Below, one piece after another: positions 7,601-16,451 of a DNA stretch of 64,000 bases (position 1 is its first letter; the number at the start of each line of letters is the position of its first letter). Location of the stretch: assembly GCA_016716525.1 (NCBI GenBank), contig JADJWE010000001.1:1-64000 (forward strand), in the 5' to 3' direction. Under the pieces are notes generated by a model. The model had not been told where the DNA came from. It was given only the letters and a program-made list of their open reading frames with translations, and did not search any database. This DNA is from Candidatus Flexicrinis affinis. GTDB lineage: Bacteria; Chloroflexota; Anaerolineae; Aggregatilineales; Phototrophicaceae. The translations under genes were made by a program, and so were the position numbers.

Positions 7601-8958
7601 TGGAGAAACTGCGCTATCACACCGTGGACGAACTCCAGACGCTGAGCCTGAGCGAATTGCAGGCGCTGTGGGAACTGGTGCCAACCGAGCGCCAGCGCGC
7701 GTACAAGACGGCCTACGAGCGCGAGGTTCGCACGGCCGGCGCGGTCGGATCGGACCAGCTTGAGCGCAAAGTAGCCGGGGAACTGCTCCAGCGCTACGCG
7801 ACGTCGGCGCTGATCCCGATTGGTTCGCGTTGGGCGAGGACACCGGGGCGCGTGCAGGACGCCGCCCGGCAGAACGTCGTGTTGGATGCACCGGAAGACG
7901 AGGCGAACGCCGCATCCGGCAAACCGTCACGCGCGGTCGTTCTGGGCATCGGGCTGGCGGCGCTGCTGTTCGTCGTGATGCTGGTCTCGCGGCTCGGCGG
8001 TGGATCGCCGTCCGTCGTCGCGGACATGCCGCCGACGGAGACGTTGACGCCGACGCCTGCGATCAGCCCGACGCCGACACCGCTGGCGCTTGAGTCGCAG
8101 GACGACGTGATTCAAGGCAGCGACGGCGGCCGCGAAGTCGCCTACCCGGTCAGTTTGCAGGTGATCCTGCCTGACGACTCCGCGCCGCGGTTGTGGGTGG
8201 TGCAGCGCCGTCGCGTGCAGGCGTCCGAGTGGCGCTACGACGACAACCCGGATACCGCGTCGTCTGTCAGCGGTATGTCGGTACGGCCCGTGATCGGCAT
8301 CCCGTGGTCGGACGAGAACGCCGCGTATTTCGATCAGATCGGCGGCGGCACGCGCTTCCAGCTCACGATGAACACCGGCGCGATCTTGACCTTCGAGTTT
8401 GATGACAAGCGCGCGGTGCGGCGCAGCGAGACCGACATCTTCCGACAGGTGAGCCCCGGACTGGTGCTGCTGCTGATCGGCGAGACGGACGAGCAAGGAC
8501 TCCCGACCGCGGCGCGCACGCTGGTCACGGCCCACTATCCACCGGAGCAGGAATTAGGCCGCACAGGCGAGTTAATTGGCGCTGCCGCGCCGTCAATCGT
8601 CGCAGACCTGCTACCGATATCGCAGCCGACCGCAACGCCTGCGCCGGATGCGTTCTCCCGGTTGGACGTCCAGATCATCCGCGTGACGACACAGAGCGGG
8701 CGGCTTACGACACGGTTTCGCCTGTACAACGGGGGATCGTCGCCGATCCCGATCACGCCGGATGATATCTGGCTGGCGCTCGGCTATGTCGAGAATCCGC
8801 CGGGGCCAAGATCGCCGGCGGAGGGGATGGCGTCGTTTACACTGCTGCCCGGTCAAGCGGCGGACGTGGAGTTAGTATGGCTGTGGTCCGGCGAGCCGTA
8901 TGGGACGCTTCAGATCGGGCGTTATCAGTGGGCGATTCAACTGACGCAGAATAACTGA
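7600..8958 (+). CDS. Membrane-anchored protein with a sortase-like domain lacking the catalytic Cys
   Basis: The 452-residue protein has a soluble N-terminal part (residues 1-105, predicted cytoplasmic), one membrane segment (about 107-127, VVLGIGLAALLFVVMLVSRL) and a Thr/Pro linker (about 140-160). The region about 165-315 reads like a sortase fold: SDENAAYFDQIGGGTRFQL, then a beta-rich stretch and LVLLLIGETDEQG...ARTLVTAHY. In sortases the LTLxTC strand ends in the catalytic Cys; here that position has no Cys, although an Arg follows in ARTLVTAHY. A beta-sandwich domain closes the protein (about 345-452). It is coupled to the VirB6-like gene by a one-base overlap. It may be a structural periplasmic/extracellular component filling the VirB8/VirB10 place. 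This fold assignment is tentative. Confidence 0.5.
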   Translation: MEKLRYHTVDELQTLSLSELQALWELVPTERQRAYKTAYEREVRTAGAVGSDQLERKVAGELLQRYATSALIPIGSRWARTPGRVQDAARQNVVLDAPEDEANAASGKPSRAVVLGIGLAALLFVVMLVSRLGGGSPSVVADMPPTETLTPTPAISPTPTPLALESQDDVIQGSDGGREVAYPVSLQVILPDDSAPRLWVVQRRRVQASEWRYDDNPDTASSVSGMSVRPVIGIPWSDENAAYFDQIGGGTRFQLTMNTGAILTFEFDDKRAVRRSETDIFRQVSPGLVLLLIGETDEQGLPTAARTLVTAHYPPEQELGRTGELIGAAAPSIVADLLPISQPTATPAPDAFSRLDVQIIRVTTQSGRLTTRFRLYNGGSSPIPITPDDIWLALGYVENPPGPRSPAEGMASFTLLPGQAADVELVWLWSGEPYGTLQIGRYQWAIQLTQNN

Positions 8959-9043
8959 TCGAAAGGCTCACTCAATCATATCTTTCTATAAAGGGCCAAC
9001 CCGCGGCAGCGCCCCCGTACCGTGTAGTGGGTCAGGCGTACCT

Positions 9044-11440
9044 CTACAGCCGGTCGAGCAGGTCCTTCTTCTTCGCCTCGAACTCCGCGTCGGAGATAAT
9101 GCCCAACTGCCGCAAGTCGTCGAGTTTCTTGATCTTCTCGAAGATATCTTCTGACGGAGTCTGCACCTGTGCCGGCGGCGGAGGTTGCGCGGGGGCCGGG
9201 GCTGACGGCGATGCGGGCGGCTCAATCTTGGTAATCAATGTGCCAGCGCGTCCACGGTTAAGTAACGTCACGATCGCATCAAAATCTTCTTCTATGAGAG
9301 GGCGTAACTCCCAGTTTGGCCCTGAGAGGATCCGCACGTATGACTCCCCCTTGCGCGGGTCAGTAGACGGCTGAATCCCATCGATCGAATCCCACGGTAC
9401 GCGCCAGTGCTGGTCGGTGTACTCCGGCTTGACCTGATCCATGTCGCGAGTAACGAACCCGGCAAACATCCCAAGTGCGCCACCTGTCGAATATGTAGGG
9501 AACTTACGCGTGAGTGTGCCGAAGGTGGTGATATATAGCGCCTGATCGGTCACACAGATGTACCCCGTGCCATGACGTCCTGTCCGCGCGCGGTAAGCTG
9601 ATCCGTCAGGCCGCCGTCTATCCATTTCATCGCGTGCCCACAAGAAACCGCAGAGATGGCTGTCGACATACTGCTCACCTGATCGGTCAAATTGCGATAG
9701 AAGGGACGTATCGAGGTGCCTGCCCGCTGTGTCGCACCACATACGATAACGGGACACGCCAGCGTGTGACACGGAAGCAAGGATTTCGCGATATCCTGCG
9801 TCATTTGGATTTAGCCGCACTGCTGCGGCCAAATCCAGGAAAGCCTTATTGAACTGCTTCTTTTCGTCATAAGCACAGCCGCGAAGTAAGTATGCACGCA
9901 TGTCCTTCGGATTAAGCCTAATCGCAACGGAATGATCCGCAATTGCCCCGTCGTAGTCGCGGAGGTCATAACGTGCGCTTCCGCGGAGATTGTAGGCTGA
10001 GGTATCCGTTGGATCAAGGCGGATAGCCTCTGTCAAGTCAGCAATCGCCCCCTTATAGTCTTTCTTGTCGTAACGCATGCTCGCTCGATTGCGGTAAACC
10101 CAAGGCACATTGGGGTTCGTTCGTATTACTTCTGTGTAATCGGCGATCGCCCCATCGTAGTCGCCTTTGGCTTTGCGTGCGTTCTCCCGGTTATTGTAGG
10201 CCAAGGCAAACTTCGGGTCGAGGCGGATGGCTTCGTTGTAGTCGGCGATCGCCCCGTCGTTGTCGCCTTTGGCTTTGCGCGCAAGCCCCCGATTGTTGTA
10301 GGCCGCGGCATACTTCGGGTCGAGGCGGATGGCCTCGTTGTAGTCGGCGATTGCCCCGTCGTAGTCTTTCTTTTCGTAGCGCGCAAGCCCCCGATTGTGG
10401 TAGGCCGCGGCATACTTCGGGTCGAGGCGGATGGCCTCGTTGTAGTCGCCGATCGCCCCGTTGTAGTCTTGCTTGGCGTAGCGCGCATTCCCCCGATTGT
10501 TGTAGGCCGCGGCATACTTCGGGTCGAGGCGGATGGCCTCGTTGTAGTCGGCGATTGCCCCGTCGAGATCGCCTTTGGCTCTGCGCGCATTCCCCCGATT
10601 GTTGTAGGCCAAGGCATACTTCGGGTCGAGCCGGATGGCCTCGTTGTAGTCGGCGATCGCCCCGTCGTAGTCTTTCTTTTCGTAGCGCGCAAGCCCCCGG
10701 TTGTTGTAGGCCAAGGCAAACTTCGGGTCGAGGCGGATGGCTTCGTTGTAGTCGGCGATCGCCCCGTCGAGATCGCCTTTGGCTTTGCGCGCATTCCCCC
10801 GGTTGTTGTAGGCCAAAGCATCCTTCGGGTCGAGGCGGATGGCCTCGTTGTAGTCGGCGATCGCCCCGTCGAGATCGCCTTTGGCTTTGCGCGCATTTCC
10901 CCGGTTGTTGTAGGCCGCGGCATACTTCGGGTCGACGCGGATGGCCTCGTTGTAGTCGGCGATTGCCCCGTCGTAGTCTTGCTTGTCGTCGCGCGCTACC
11001 CCCCGGTTGTTGTAGGCCGCGGCATACGCCGGGTCGACGCGGATGGCCTCGTTGTAGTCGGCGATTGCCCCGTCGTAGTCTTGCTTGTCGTCGCGCGCTA
11101 CCCCCCGGTTGTAGTAGGCCGCGGCAACCGTAGGATCAAGGCGAATGGCCTCGCTGAAGTCAGCGATCGCCCCGTCGTAGTCTTGCTTGTTGGCGCGCGC
11201 ATGGCCCCGTGCATGGTACGCCATCGCGCATTGGCTGTCTTGCGCTAGCGCCTTCTCGGCTTCGGCCAACGCGCGGTCGGTGTCCTTCGCGCGGGCCAGC
11301 GAACGCGCGTACCACGCACGGTACAGCGACATACTTGGCGCAGCGGCGACAAGCTGCTCGAACGTCTTGACGGCGGCTTCGTTCTCGCGCGCCTCAAACT
11401 GCTGCTTGCCTTGCGCGAACAGCGCCTCCGGGGTCGTCAT
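9044..11440 (-). CDS. TPR-repeat protein with PH-like and SHOCT C-terminal domains
   Basis: The start at 11440 is chosen because AGGAGG lies 6 bases upstream. The 798-residue protein contains about 15 TPR units of 34 residues, most with the signature AYNNRGxAR...DYDGAIADYNEAIRLDPK. After the TPR array comes a region (about 560-720) including GTGYICVTDQALYITTFG, which resembles the PH-like fold found in bacterial stress proteins. A Pro/Ala linker and a SHOCT-type ending (KLDDLRQLGIISDAEFEAKK) follow. There is no signal peptide, so it is probably a cytoplasmic scaffold. It is transcribed against both flanking conjugation operons. The repeats are almost identical in DNA as well as protein, which indicates recent tandem expansion. 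Confidence 0.85.
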   Translation of the reverse strand: MTTPEALFAQGKQQFEARENEAAVKTFEQLVAAAPSMSLYRAWYARSLARAKDTDRALAEAEKALAQDSQCAMAYHARGHARANKQDYDGAIADFSEAIRLDPTVAAAYYNRGVARDDKQDYDGAIADYNEAIRVDPAYAAAYNNRGVARDDKQDYDGAIADYNEAIRVDPKYAAAYNNRGNARKAKGDLDGAIADYNEAIRLDPKDALAYNNRGNARKAKGDLDGAIADYNEAIRLDPKFALAYNNRGLARYEKKDYDGAIADYNEAIRLDPKYALAYNNRGNARRAKGDLDGAIADYNEAIRLDPKYAAAYNNRGNARYAKQDYNGAIGDYNEAIRLDPKYAAAYHNRGLARYEKKDYDGAIADYNEAIRLDPKYAAAYNNRGLARKAKGDNDGAIADYNEAIRLDPKFALAYNNRENARKAKGDYDGAIADYTEVIRTNPNVPWVYRNRASMRYDKKDYKGAIADLTEAIRLDPTDTSAYNLRGSARYDLRDYDGAIADHSVAIRLNPKDMRAYLLRGCAYDEKKQFNKAFLDLAAAVRLNPNDAGYREILASVSHAGVSRYRMWCDTAGRHLDTSLLSQFDRSGEQYVDSHLCGFLWARDEMDRRRPDGSAYRARTGRHGTGYICVTDQALYITTFGTLTRKFPTYSTGGALGMFAGFVTRDMDQVKPEYTDQHWRVPWDSIDGIQPSTDPRKGESYVRILSGPNWELRPLIEEDFDAIVTLLNRGRAGTLITKIEPPASPSAPAPAQPPPPAQVQTPSEDIFEKIKKLDDLRQLGIISDAEFEAKKKDLLDRL
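10140..11200 (-). repeat. Tandem 102-bp coding repeats of the TPR gene
   Basis: About ten head-to-tail units of 102 bases (34 codons) cover this span. Adjacent units differ at only a few positions, and a block such as GATGGCCTCGTTGTAGTCGG recurs every 102 bases. Because the length is a multiple of three, copy-number changes keep the frame. Long reading frames on the opposite strand and in another frame here are by-products of the repeat. This is not a CRISPR array: there are no spacers and the unit is coding. Confidence 0.9.
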
Positions 11441-11655
11441 GGCGTCCTCCTGCGGGCCGCGTAACATCCACGCGCGGCCCGTCCGTTCATCTGCTATCCA
11501 TTTAGTATAGAAATGAACCCCCTGCTAAGCAAAAACGAAGCGCCCCTGAAGCACTTCCGCCACTCGCTCCTTGATCTCCAACATTTCGTGATGGCTCAAC
11601 AGAACACCGCCTACAAGAACATGTGAGACCGCTTGTCACGATTGCCAACCTGAAA

Positions 11656-11700
11656 CTGTAATCCTCGCCACGTCCCACGCGCCCGCTCAGATAGGCTGAG
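11656..11700 (+). promoter_or_regulatory. Shared leader motif before the pilin/VirB4 operon
   Basis: CTGTAATCCTCGCCACGT begins at 11656 and GCTGAG at 11695, with the same 39-base spacing as at 3256/3295. The first block with its upstream TGCCAA also matches the reverse strand at 26597 before the RHH/relaxase operon. The motif sits in the region between the divergent TPR gene and the pilin gene. A GGGGAG ribosome site follows at 11723. It probably marks a co-regulated promoter. Confidence 0.5.
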
Positions 11701-11736
11701 AGACAGCCGTTCAATCATGAGTGGGGAGTGTCTCGC

Positions 11737-11976
11737 GTGAACCTTTCCGATGCCATTCAACAGTTGTTTGCCGATTTGCAGGACATCGCGCAGCTCATCG
11801 CGCCAATCGCCGCCGTCATCGGCTTTCTCGGCCTCGGCCTGATGTACATGGGCTCGAGCTGGCCAATCATCGGGGACTGGAAGCGCGACAACCCGAAGGC
11901 GGCCAATCAGGTCGTCATCGGCCTGCTGTTCGTCGTCTTCGCCTCCAGCGTCACCGCGCTCATCACCTTCGCCTAG
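11737..11976 (+). CDS. VirB2/TrbC-like pilin subunit
   Basis: The small product (79 residues, GTG start at 11737 with GGGGAG 8 bases upstream; GTG 11728 is an alternative) has two hydrophobic segments: about residues 18-37 (IAPIAAVIGFLGLGLMYMG) and about 58-77 (VVIGLLFVVFASSVTALITF). A short polar loop separates them. That is the topology of VirB2/TrbC pilins, although the usual long cleaved leader is absent. It opens the operon pilin - VirB3-like - VirB4, which is the canonical type IV secretion order and the main support for the call. Confidence 0.7.
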   Translation: MNLSDAIQQLFADLQDIAQLIAPIAAVIGFLGLGLMYMGSSWPIIGDWKRDNPKAANQVVIGLLFVVFASSVTALITFA

Positions 11977-12004
11977 TCGTCCCCAATCCGAGAGGACACA
12001 GGCG

Positions 12005-12481
12005 ATGGCCGCGAGTTTCAAGTCGCACGTGCTGCTGCGCGACGAAAAGGGCTTCATGGGCGTGCCGTTCAAGCGCCTGCTGCTGGCTGGCGTCGGCGGC
12101 GGACTGACCTACACGCTGTTCAACCTCGCCCTGCCCGATCTGGCGTTGGTCGCAGGCGTCGGCGTCGCCGTGGTCACGGTCGTCATGACCGGCACGCGCG
12201 GCGGCATCCCGCTCTGGCAGCGCCTGATGTACCGCGTGCGCGGATCGCTGCTGCTGGCCGCAGCTCGCGACACGCAAAGCGTGTTCGGCCGCCTCGCGCT
12301 GGCGCTGGATCTGCCGGTCGATCTGGTCCGGCTGGATGCGGCGGCGATCTTCGCGCCGGCGCGTCCCGACACCGAGATCGACATGCGCGAGTGGGTGACG
12401 TTCGCCCGCGCCGCCGAGGCCGACCGCGACGACGGGCTGCTGTTCGTCGACGCGCCGATGACCGGGGATCTCAGTCGATGA
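12005..12481 (+). CDS. VirB3/TrbD-like inner-membrane protein
   Basis: The 158-residue protein has a short polar N-terminus, then a membrane hairpin at about residues 25-60 (LLLAGVGGGLTYTLFNLALP and LALVAGVGVAVVTVVM). A soluble tail follows, rich in Arg, Asp and Ala. VirB3/TrbD proteins share this topology and normally lie directly before VirB4, as here. Its last bases overlap the VirB4 start (ATGA), showing translational coupling. The tail is longer than in typical VirB3 (about 100 residues), which may reflect a lineage-specific extension. Confidence 0.65.
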   Translation: MAASFKSHVLLRDEKGFMGVPFKRLLLAGVGGGLTYTLFNLALPDLALVAGVGVAVVTVVMTGTRGGIPLWQRLMYRVRGSLLLAAARDTQSVFGRLALALDLPVDLVRLDAAAIFAPARPDTEIDMREWVTFARAAEADRDDGLLFVDAPMTGDLSR

Positions 12482-14592
12482 ACCCGGCGCGCACCTTCCT
12501 CGTCGAGCCGTTCGACATCATGCTGCACGCCACGGAAGACGGCGTCAATGCGCTTCAGGCGCGCTTCTCGACGTGGCTGCGCACCCTGCGCGAGCCGGCA
12601 CGCTTCGTCTGCTGGCAGATGCCGGCCACGCTCGACGACAAGATCAACCGCCTGAGCCGGCTTTCGCAAGACGTGGACGACGCGCAGCGCCGACTTCTGC
12701 TGATGGAATACCGCCGTCATTTCGAGCGCCTCAACGACAGCGCCGACTATCAGCGGGCGTTGTGCGGCATGGCGCTGTGGAGCGAGGAGAATCCGCGCGC
12801 GCTGGCTGGCGGTATGGCGTCGGCCTTCGATACGCCGGTCGCGGAAGCGGCGTGGCCGGCACTGTTCACCGGGCGCTACGAGATCCGCGATGGCGCATTC
12901 GGACATCTGGCGCCGGCCGGGCGTCCCGGCGGGCGTCCGCTGTGGGCGATCCTGACGAGCTACGAGTTCGCGCCGGCGACGTGGAACTTCTTCCGGCCGC
13001 TGCCGCCGCTGCTGCGCCTGAACGTTCCGCTGGCGCTGGCGATCGACATCGGCAGGACCTACGACCGCAACGCCGCGATCGACGCGCTGGAAGGCATCAT
13101 TCAGGCCTATCAGGTGCATCTGGCGGGCATCAGCGGCGAGGACAGCCGGTCGGTTCAGCGCATCGCCGACTGCCGGCGCGCGCTGCAGGAGATCAACAAC
13201 GGCGACGCGCTGCATCTGGTCCAGATCACCATTGCGGTCGCCGCCGACACCCTCAAGGCGCTGCGCGAGCGCGTGCAGACCGTGATCAACGAGACGCGGG
13301 CGTGGTTCTCGCTGCGGCAGGAAGCAGGCGAGCTGCTGGCGCGCTCGGTCGGGTTCTTCACCACCAGGCCCACGAAGGAAATCAACGTGCCGACGACGAC
13401 ATGGCCGGTCACCTCGCGCGAGCTGGCGGTGATGCTCTCGCCGCTTGGCTACCGCAAGCTGTCGACCACCGACGGCGTGCTGCGCGGCGAGGCGGTCGGC
13501 GCGGCCTATCCGGTCTTTCACAACGCGTGGCGGGACAAGCGCGCTACGCACGAAGTGTGGGTTGGCGTACCCGGTTTCGGCAAGACCTTCGGGCTGAACT
13601 GCTACCTGACGCGGGAGTACGCCGAGAACGGCATCCCGTTCGACCTGCTGGAACCGATGGGGCATGCGCGGCACATCGCCGACGCGTTCGGCCTGCCGTG
13701 GACGGTGATGAGCGCCAAAGCGACGCGGCTCAACCCGCAGGACGTGATGTTCCCGACGCTGATCGAGCAGGTCAGCCACGTCACGCGCATTTACGAGACG
13801 GTGTTGGGGCGTTCATTGTCCGGCTCGCAGCGGCAGAACCTCGAGCGCGGCCTGCTCGGCGAGGCGCTGGAGCTGCTGTACCGCGGCTTCCGCGACCTGA
13901 GCCAGGTGACGCCTGACCTGGCGCCGACCTGTGACGCCGTGTGCGACGTGCTGTCCGGTCTCGGCGACAAGGAGTCAACCAGACTGATTGCCAAGGATCT
14001 GGCGGACGAGATCGCCGGGCTGTGTACCGGCAGCGGACCGTGGGCGGGCTTTCTGAACGGCGCGACCAATATCGACCTGTCACGCGGCGGCCGCCAGTCC
14101 GTCGGTCCGCGCGTCTTCAGCTTCCACGATCTGGAAAGCGACCCGATCTTGCAGGCGCTGGCCTACACGCAGGTGCTGAGCGCCATCCGCCGTGACAGCC
14201 TCATCGACGAGCAGCCGCGCATCATCGCGGTGGATGAAGTCTACCGGCTGATGCGCCACCCGTCGCTGCTCGACTTCCTGATCGAAGCGGCCAAGACCTT
14301 CCGCACCCGTCGCAAGAAACTGATCTGCGTGGATCAGCAGATGAGCGTCTTTCTCGAAGGCAAGGCGCGGTTGGTGTTCGAGAACTGCCCGATCCGGGTC
14401 GTGTTCAGCCAGCGGCAGGGCATGAACGTCTTTCACGAGGACGCGGCCTTCCAGCACCTCAACCAGCAGCACCGCGACATCATCGCCGCCCTGCCGCGCT
14501 TCCACTACGTGCTCGACATTCAGGACGAAGGCCTCTGGTACCTGTACAACCGTCCCACGGCGGGGGAACTCGCCCGCTTCCAGACCACCTGA
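12478..14592 (+). CDS. virB4: VirB4/TrbE-family type IV secretion ATPase
   Basis: The start at 12478 (MNPARTFLVEPFDIM) is set by the ATGA overlap with the preceding gene. The 704-residue protein has the VirB4 layout: an N-terminal domain of about 330 residues and a C-terminal ATPase. Walker A is GVPGFGKTFG (about residues 363-372). Walker B is RIIAVDEVYRLM (about 581-592). A later VDQQMSVFLEG stretch lies in the region that closes the ATP site in this family. It powers substrate transfer and pilus assembly at the inner face of the membrane. This is the most secure marker of the conjugation apparatus in the window. Confidence 0.92.
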   Translation: MNPARTFLVEPFDIMLHATEDGVNALQARFSTWLRTLREPARFVCWQMPATLDDKINRLSRLSQDVDDAQRRLLLMEYRRHFERLNDSADYQRALCGMALWSEENPRALAGGMASAFDTPVAEAAWPALFTGRYEIRDGAFGHLAPAGRPGGRPLWAILTSYEFAPATWNFFRPLPPLLRLNVPLALAIDIGRTYDRNAAIDALEGIIQAYQVHLAGISGEDSRSVQRIADCRRALQEINNGDALHLVQITIAVAADTLKALRERVQTVINETRAWFSLRQEAGELLARSVGFFTTRPTKEINVPTTTWPVTSRELAVMLSPLGYRKLSTTDGVLRGEAVGAAYPVFHNAWRDKRATHEVWVGVPGFGKTFGLNCYLTREYAENGIPFDLLEPMGHARHIADAFGLPWTVMSAKATRLNPQDVMFPTLIEQVSHVTRIYETVLGRSLSGSQRQNLERGLLGEALELLYRGFRDLSQVTPDLAPTCDAVCDVLSGLGDKESTRLIAKDLADEIAGLCTGSGPWAGFLNGATNIDLSRGGRQSVGPRVFSFHDLESDPILQALAYTQVLSAIRRDSLIDEQPRIIAVDEVYRLMRHPSLLDFLIEAAKTFRTRRKKLICVDQQMSVFLEGKARLVFENCPIRVVFSQRQGMNVFHEDAAFQHLNQQHRDIIAALPRFHYVLDIQDEGLWYLYNRPTAGELARFQTT

Positions 14593-14612
14593 TCGCCGAT
14601 GGAGGACGCGCC

Positions 14613-14819
14613 ATGCCGAAGAAAACCGAAGAAAGTCCGTTTCAAGCGTTGGAAGAGGAAGCCTACCACGCCTACCGCGAGTGGCCGGTCTGGCTGGTCT
14701 TGCGTGGACGTGAGCTGGACGCACACCTCGCGGCGCAGCGCCCGGCGAAGACTCCGCCAACTGGCGCGGCATCTGCACACACGCGCGGCGATCCGCCGCT
14801 GGCTGCGAAAGGAACGTAA
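14613..14819 (+). CDS. Small hypothetical protein between VirB4 and the topoisomerase-like gene
   Basis: The 68-residue protein starts MPKKTEESPFQALEEEAYHA after a GGAGG site 10 bases upstream. It has no membrane segment or known motif; the N-terminal half is acidic and probably helical. It fills the gap between two operon genes, with its stop 3 bases before the next start, so it is probably translated. Function unknown. Confidence 0.5.
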   Translation: MPKKTEESPFQALEEEAYHAYREWPVWLVLRGRELDAHLAAQRPAKTPPTGAASAHTRGDPPLAAKGT

Positions 14820-14822
14820 CCG

Positions 14823-16451
14823 ATGAAACTCGTGATCGTAGAGACACCCGCGCAGGCGAAGACGCTGTCCACCATCCTCGGCGACAGCTGGCGCGTCGAA
14901 CCGTGCCACGGCCACGTGCGCGATTTCCGCGCCGGCAAACCCGGTGTTGACGTCGATAACGGTTTTGCGCCGGATTTCAGCACGGTGCCGGGCAGAGGCG
15001 GGCTGGTCGTGCGGTTGAAGAAGCTGCTGCGGCAGGCCGACGTCATCTACGCGGCGACTCCGCCCGGGCGTGGCGGCGAACTGATGGCCTGGCACGTGCT
15101 GGCGCTGGTGGCCGATTCGGCAGACAAGCCGGTCTTCCGCGTTGAGCTTGCTGCCCTAACGCCGGACGCCGTGCGCGACGCCTTCAGGCTGCCGAGGCCG
15201 CTCGATTTGCGCCTGATCGAGGCCGAACTGACACGGCGGATCGTTGGCCGGCTCATCAGCGCAGGCGTGAACGCGATGATATCGCGTGCAGACGAGGGAA
15301 CTCCCTCACTGTCCTATGCCAGCCTGCTCGCCCTGCGCCTGGTGCAGGATCGCGAACGTCAGATCGCCAGCCACAAGCCGCAAAGCTGCTGGATGGCGTC
15401 CGCGCAGCTCAACGTGGAAGGGGTCTCGTTCACGGCAAAAGTCCTCAACGCCAAGGGATCGCCGCTGGCGCTGCGGACTGAAGCGCAGGCCGACCACCTT
15501 GTGCGCATCCTCGATCCGGCGGTGTACTGGGTCGAAGGCCTGATCCGCGGCGCCCGGACTCATCCGGCGCCGGCCAGCCTCACGGTCGGCGCGTTGATCG
15601 AGACGGCAAGCCGTGACCTCGGTCTGACGCCGGCGCGCGCGCTGTCGGTATTGGCGACGCTTTACGAGGCCGGATGGATCACGCATCCGGACGCTCAGCG
15701 GCAGGCAGGGACGCACGAGGCGGCGCTCGCCTACATTCAACGCGAATACGGTCAGGATTACGTCGCATCGGAGTCCGCGGCGCCGGTCGGTCTCGCGCCG
15801 GTTGACATCGCCCGCGTGCCGGAGGATGACAACGGCGACGGTGCGGCCATCTACGGCCTGATCTGGCGGCATTTCGTCGCCTCGCACATGACACCGGCGC
15901 AGGAAAGCATCACCGCGGCGCGCATCCGTGTCGGCCCGGCCCGCGACAAGAAGTACCCGATCGAGCTGCGCGCGACTTCGCGGACGATGCTCTTCGACGG
16001 CTGGACGCGCGTGCTCAAGGACCGCGGGCAGGAAACCGCCGATGCGTGGCTGCCCCGCCTCAAGGAGGGCGTTGCCCTGCAACTGGAACGCATCGATATG
16101 CGGCAGGTGACGCTGCGTGCTGTGCAGCCATACACCGAATCGACGCTCGCCCAAGCGCTCGCCGCTACTGGCATGCCGCCGACCGAAGCGGTCGCGGCGA
16201 TCGCGCACCTCCATGCGACCGGCCTGCTGGCCAGCGTCGACGGTTCGCTGACTCTGACGGAGGCTGGCCAGTCGCTGACCCGACTCCTTGTTGAACACTT
16301 CGACGACCTGACCGGGACGACCTGCGCTGAGGAGCTGGCAGCGGACATCGAGCGCGTCGCGGCAGGTGAGGCAACCCGCGCGGAAGTCCTGAGCGTGTTC
16401 TCGTCGCGCTACGGTGAACGTCTGAACGCCAGCAAGGAGGTGCTGCTGTGA
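14823..16451 (+). CDS. Topoisomerase IA-like (TOPRIM) protein with lost catalytic residues
   Basis: The 542-residue protein aligns with the start of bacterial topoisomerase I. LVIVETPAQAKTL (E7) equals LVIVESPAKAKT, and IYAATPPGRGGELMAWHV takes the place of TDPDREGEAIAWH. In that block the metal-binding Asp residues are P80 and G82, and the first Glu is G84. The active-site segment GYITYMRTDS reads GWITHPDAQR, with His288 where the nucleophilic Tyr belongs. The following EAALAYIQREYGQDYV keeps the family pattern. It therefore looks inactive for DNA cleavage and may act as a DNA-binding structural factor in transfer or replication. It is shorter than TopA (about 865 residues in E. coli) and has no zinc fingers. 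Its stop overlaps the next start. Confidence 0.8.
   Translation: MKLVIVETPAQAKTLSTILGDSWRVEPCHGHVRDFRAGKPGVDVDNGFAPDFSTVPGRGGLVVRLKKLLRQADVIYAATPPGRGGELMAWHVLALVADSADKPVFRVELAALTPDAVRDAFRLPRPLDLRLIEAELTRRIVGRLISAGVNAMISRADEGTPSLSYASLLALRLVQDRERQIASHKPQSCWMASAQLNVEGVSFTAKVLNAKGSPLALRTEAQADHLVRILDPAVYWVEGLIRGARTHPAPASLTVGALIETASRDLGLTPARALSVLATLYEAGWITHPDAQRQAGTHEAALAYIQREYGQDYVASESAAPVGLAPVDIARVPEDDNGDGAAIYGLIWRHFVASHMTPAQESITAARIRVGPARDKKYPIELRATSRTMLFDGWTRVLKDRGQETADAWLPRLKEGVALQLERIDMRQVTLRAVQPYTESTLAQALAATGMPPTEAVAAIAHLHATGLLASVDGSLTLTEAGQSLTRLLVEHFDDLTGTTCAEELAADIERVAAGEATRAEVLSVFSSRYGERLNASKEVLL

Noticed and set aside
10140..11200. CRISPR-like regular repeats
   Set aside because: Units are 102 bases, contiguous and coding, with no spacers and no cas genes.
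10177..11248. Long open frames on the plus strand (318 and 283 codons) and a second minus frame (265 codons) across the TPR gene
   Set aside because: They arise because the 102-bp tandem repeat keeps every frame free of stops. Their Arg/Pro-rich or Val/Gly-rich compositions are artefacts, and the TPR frame has the ribosome site and domains.
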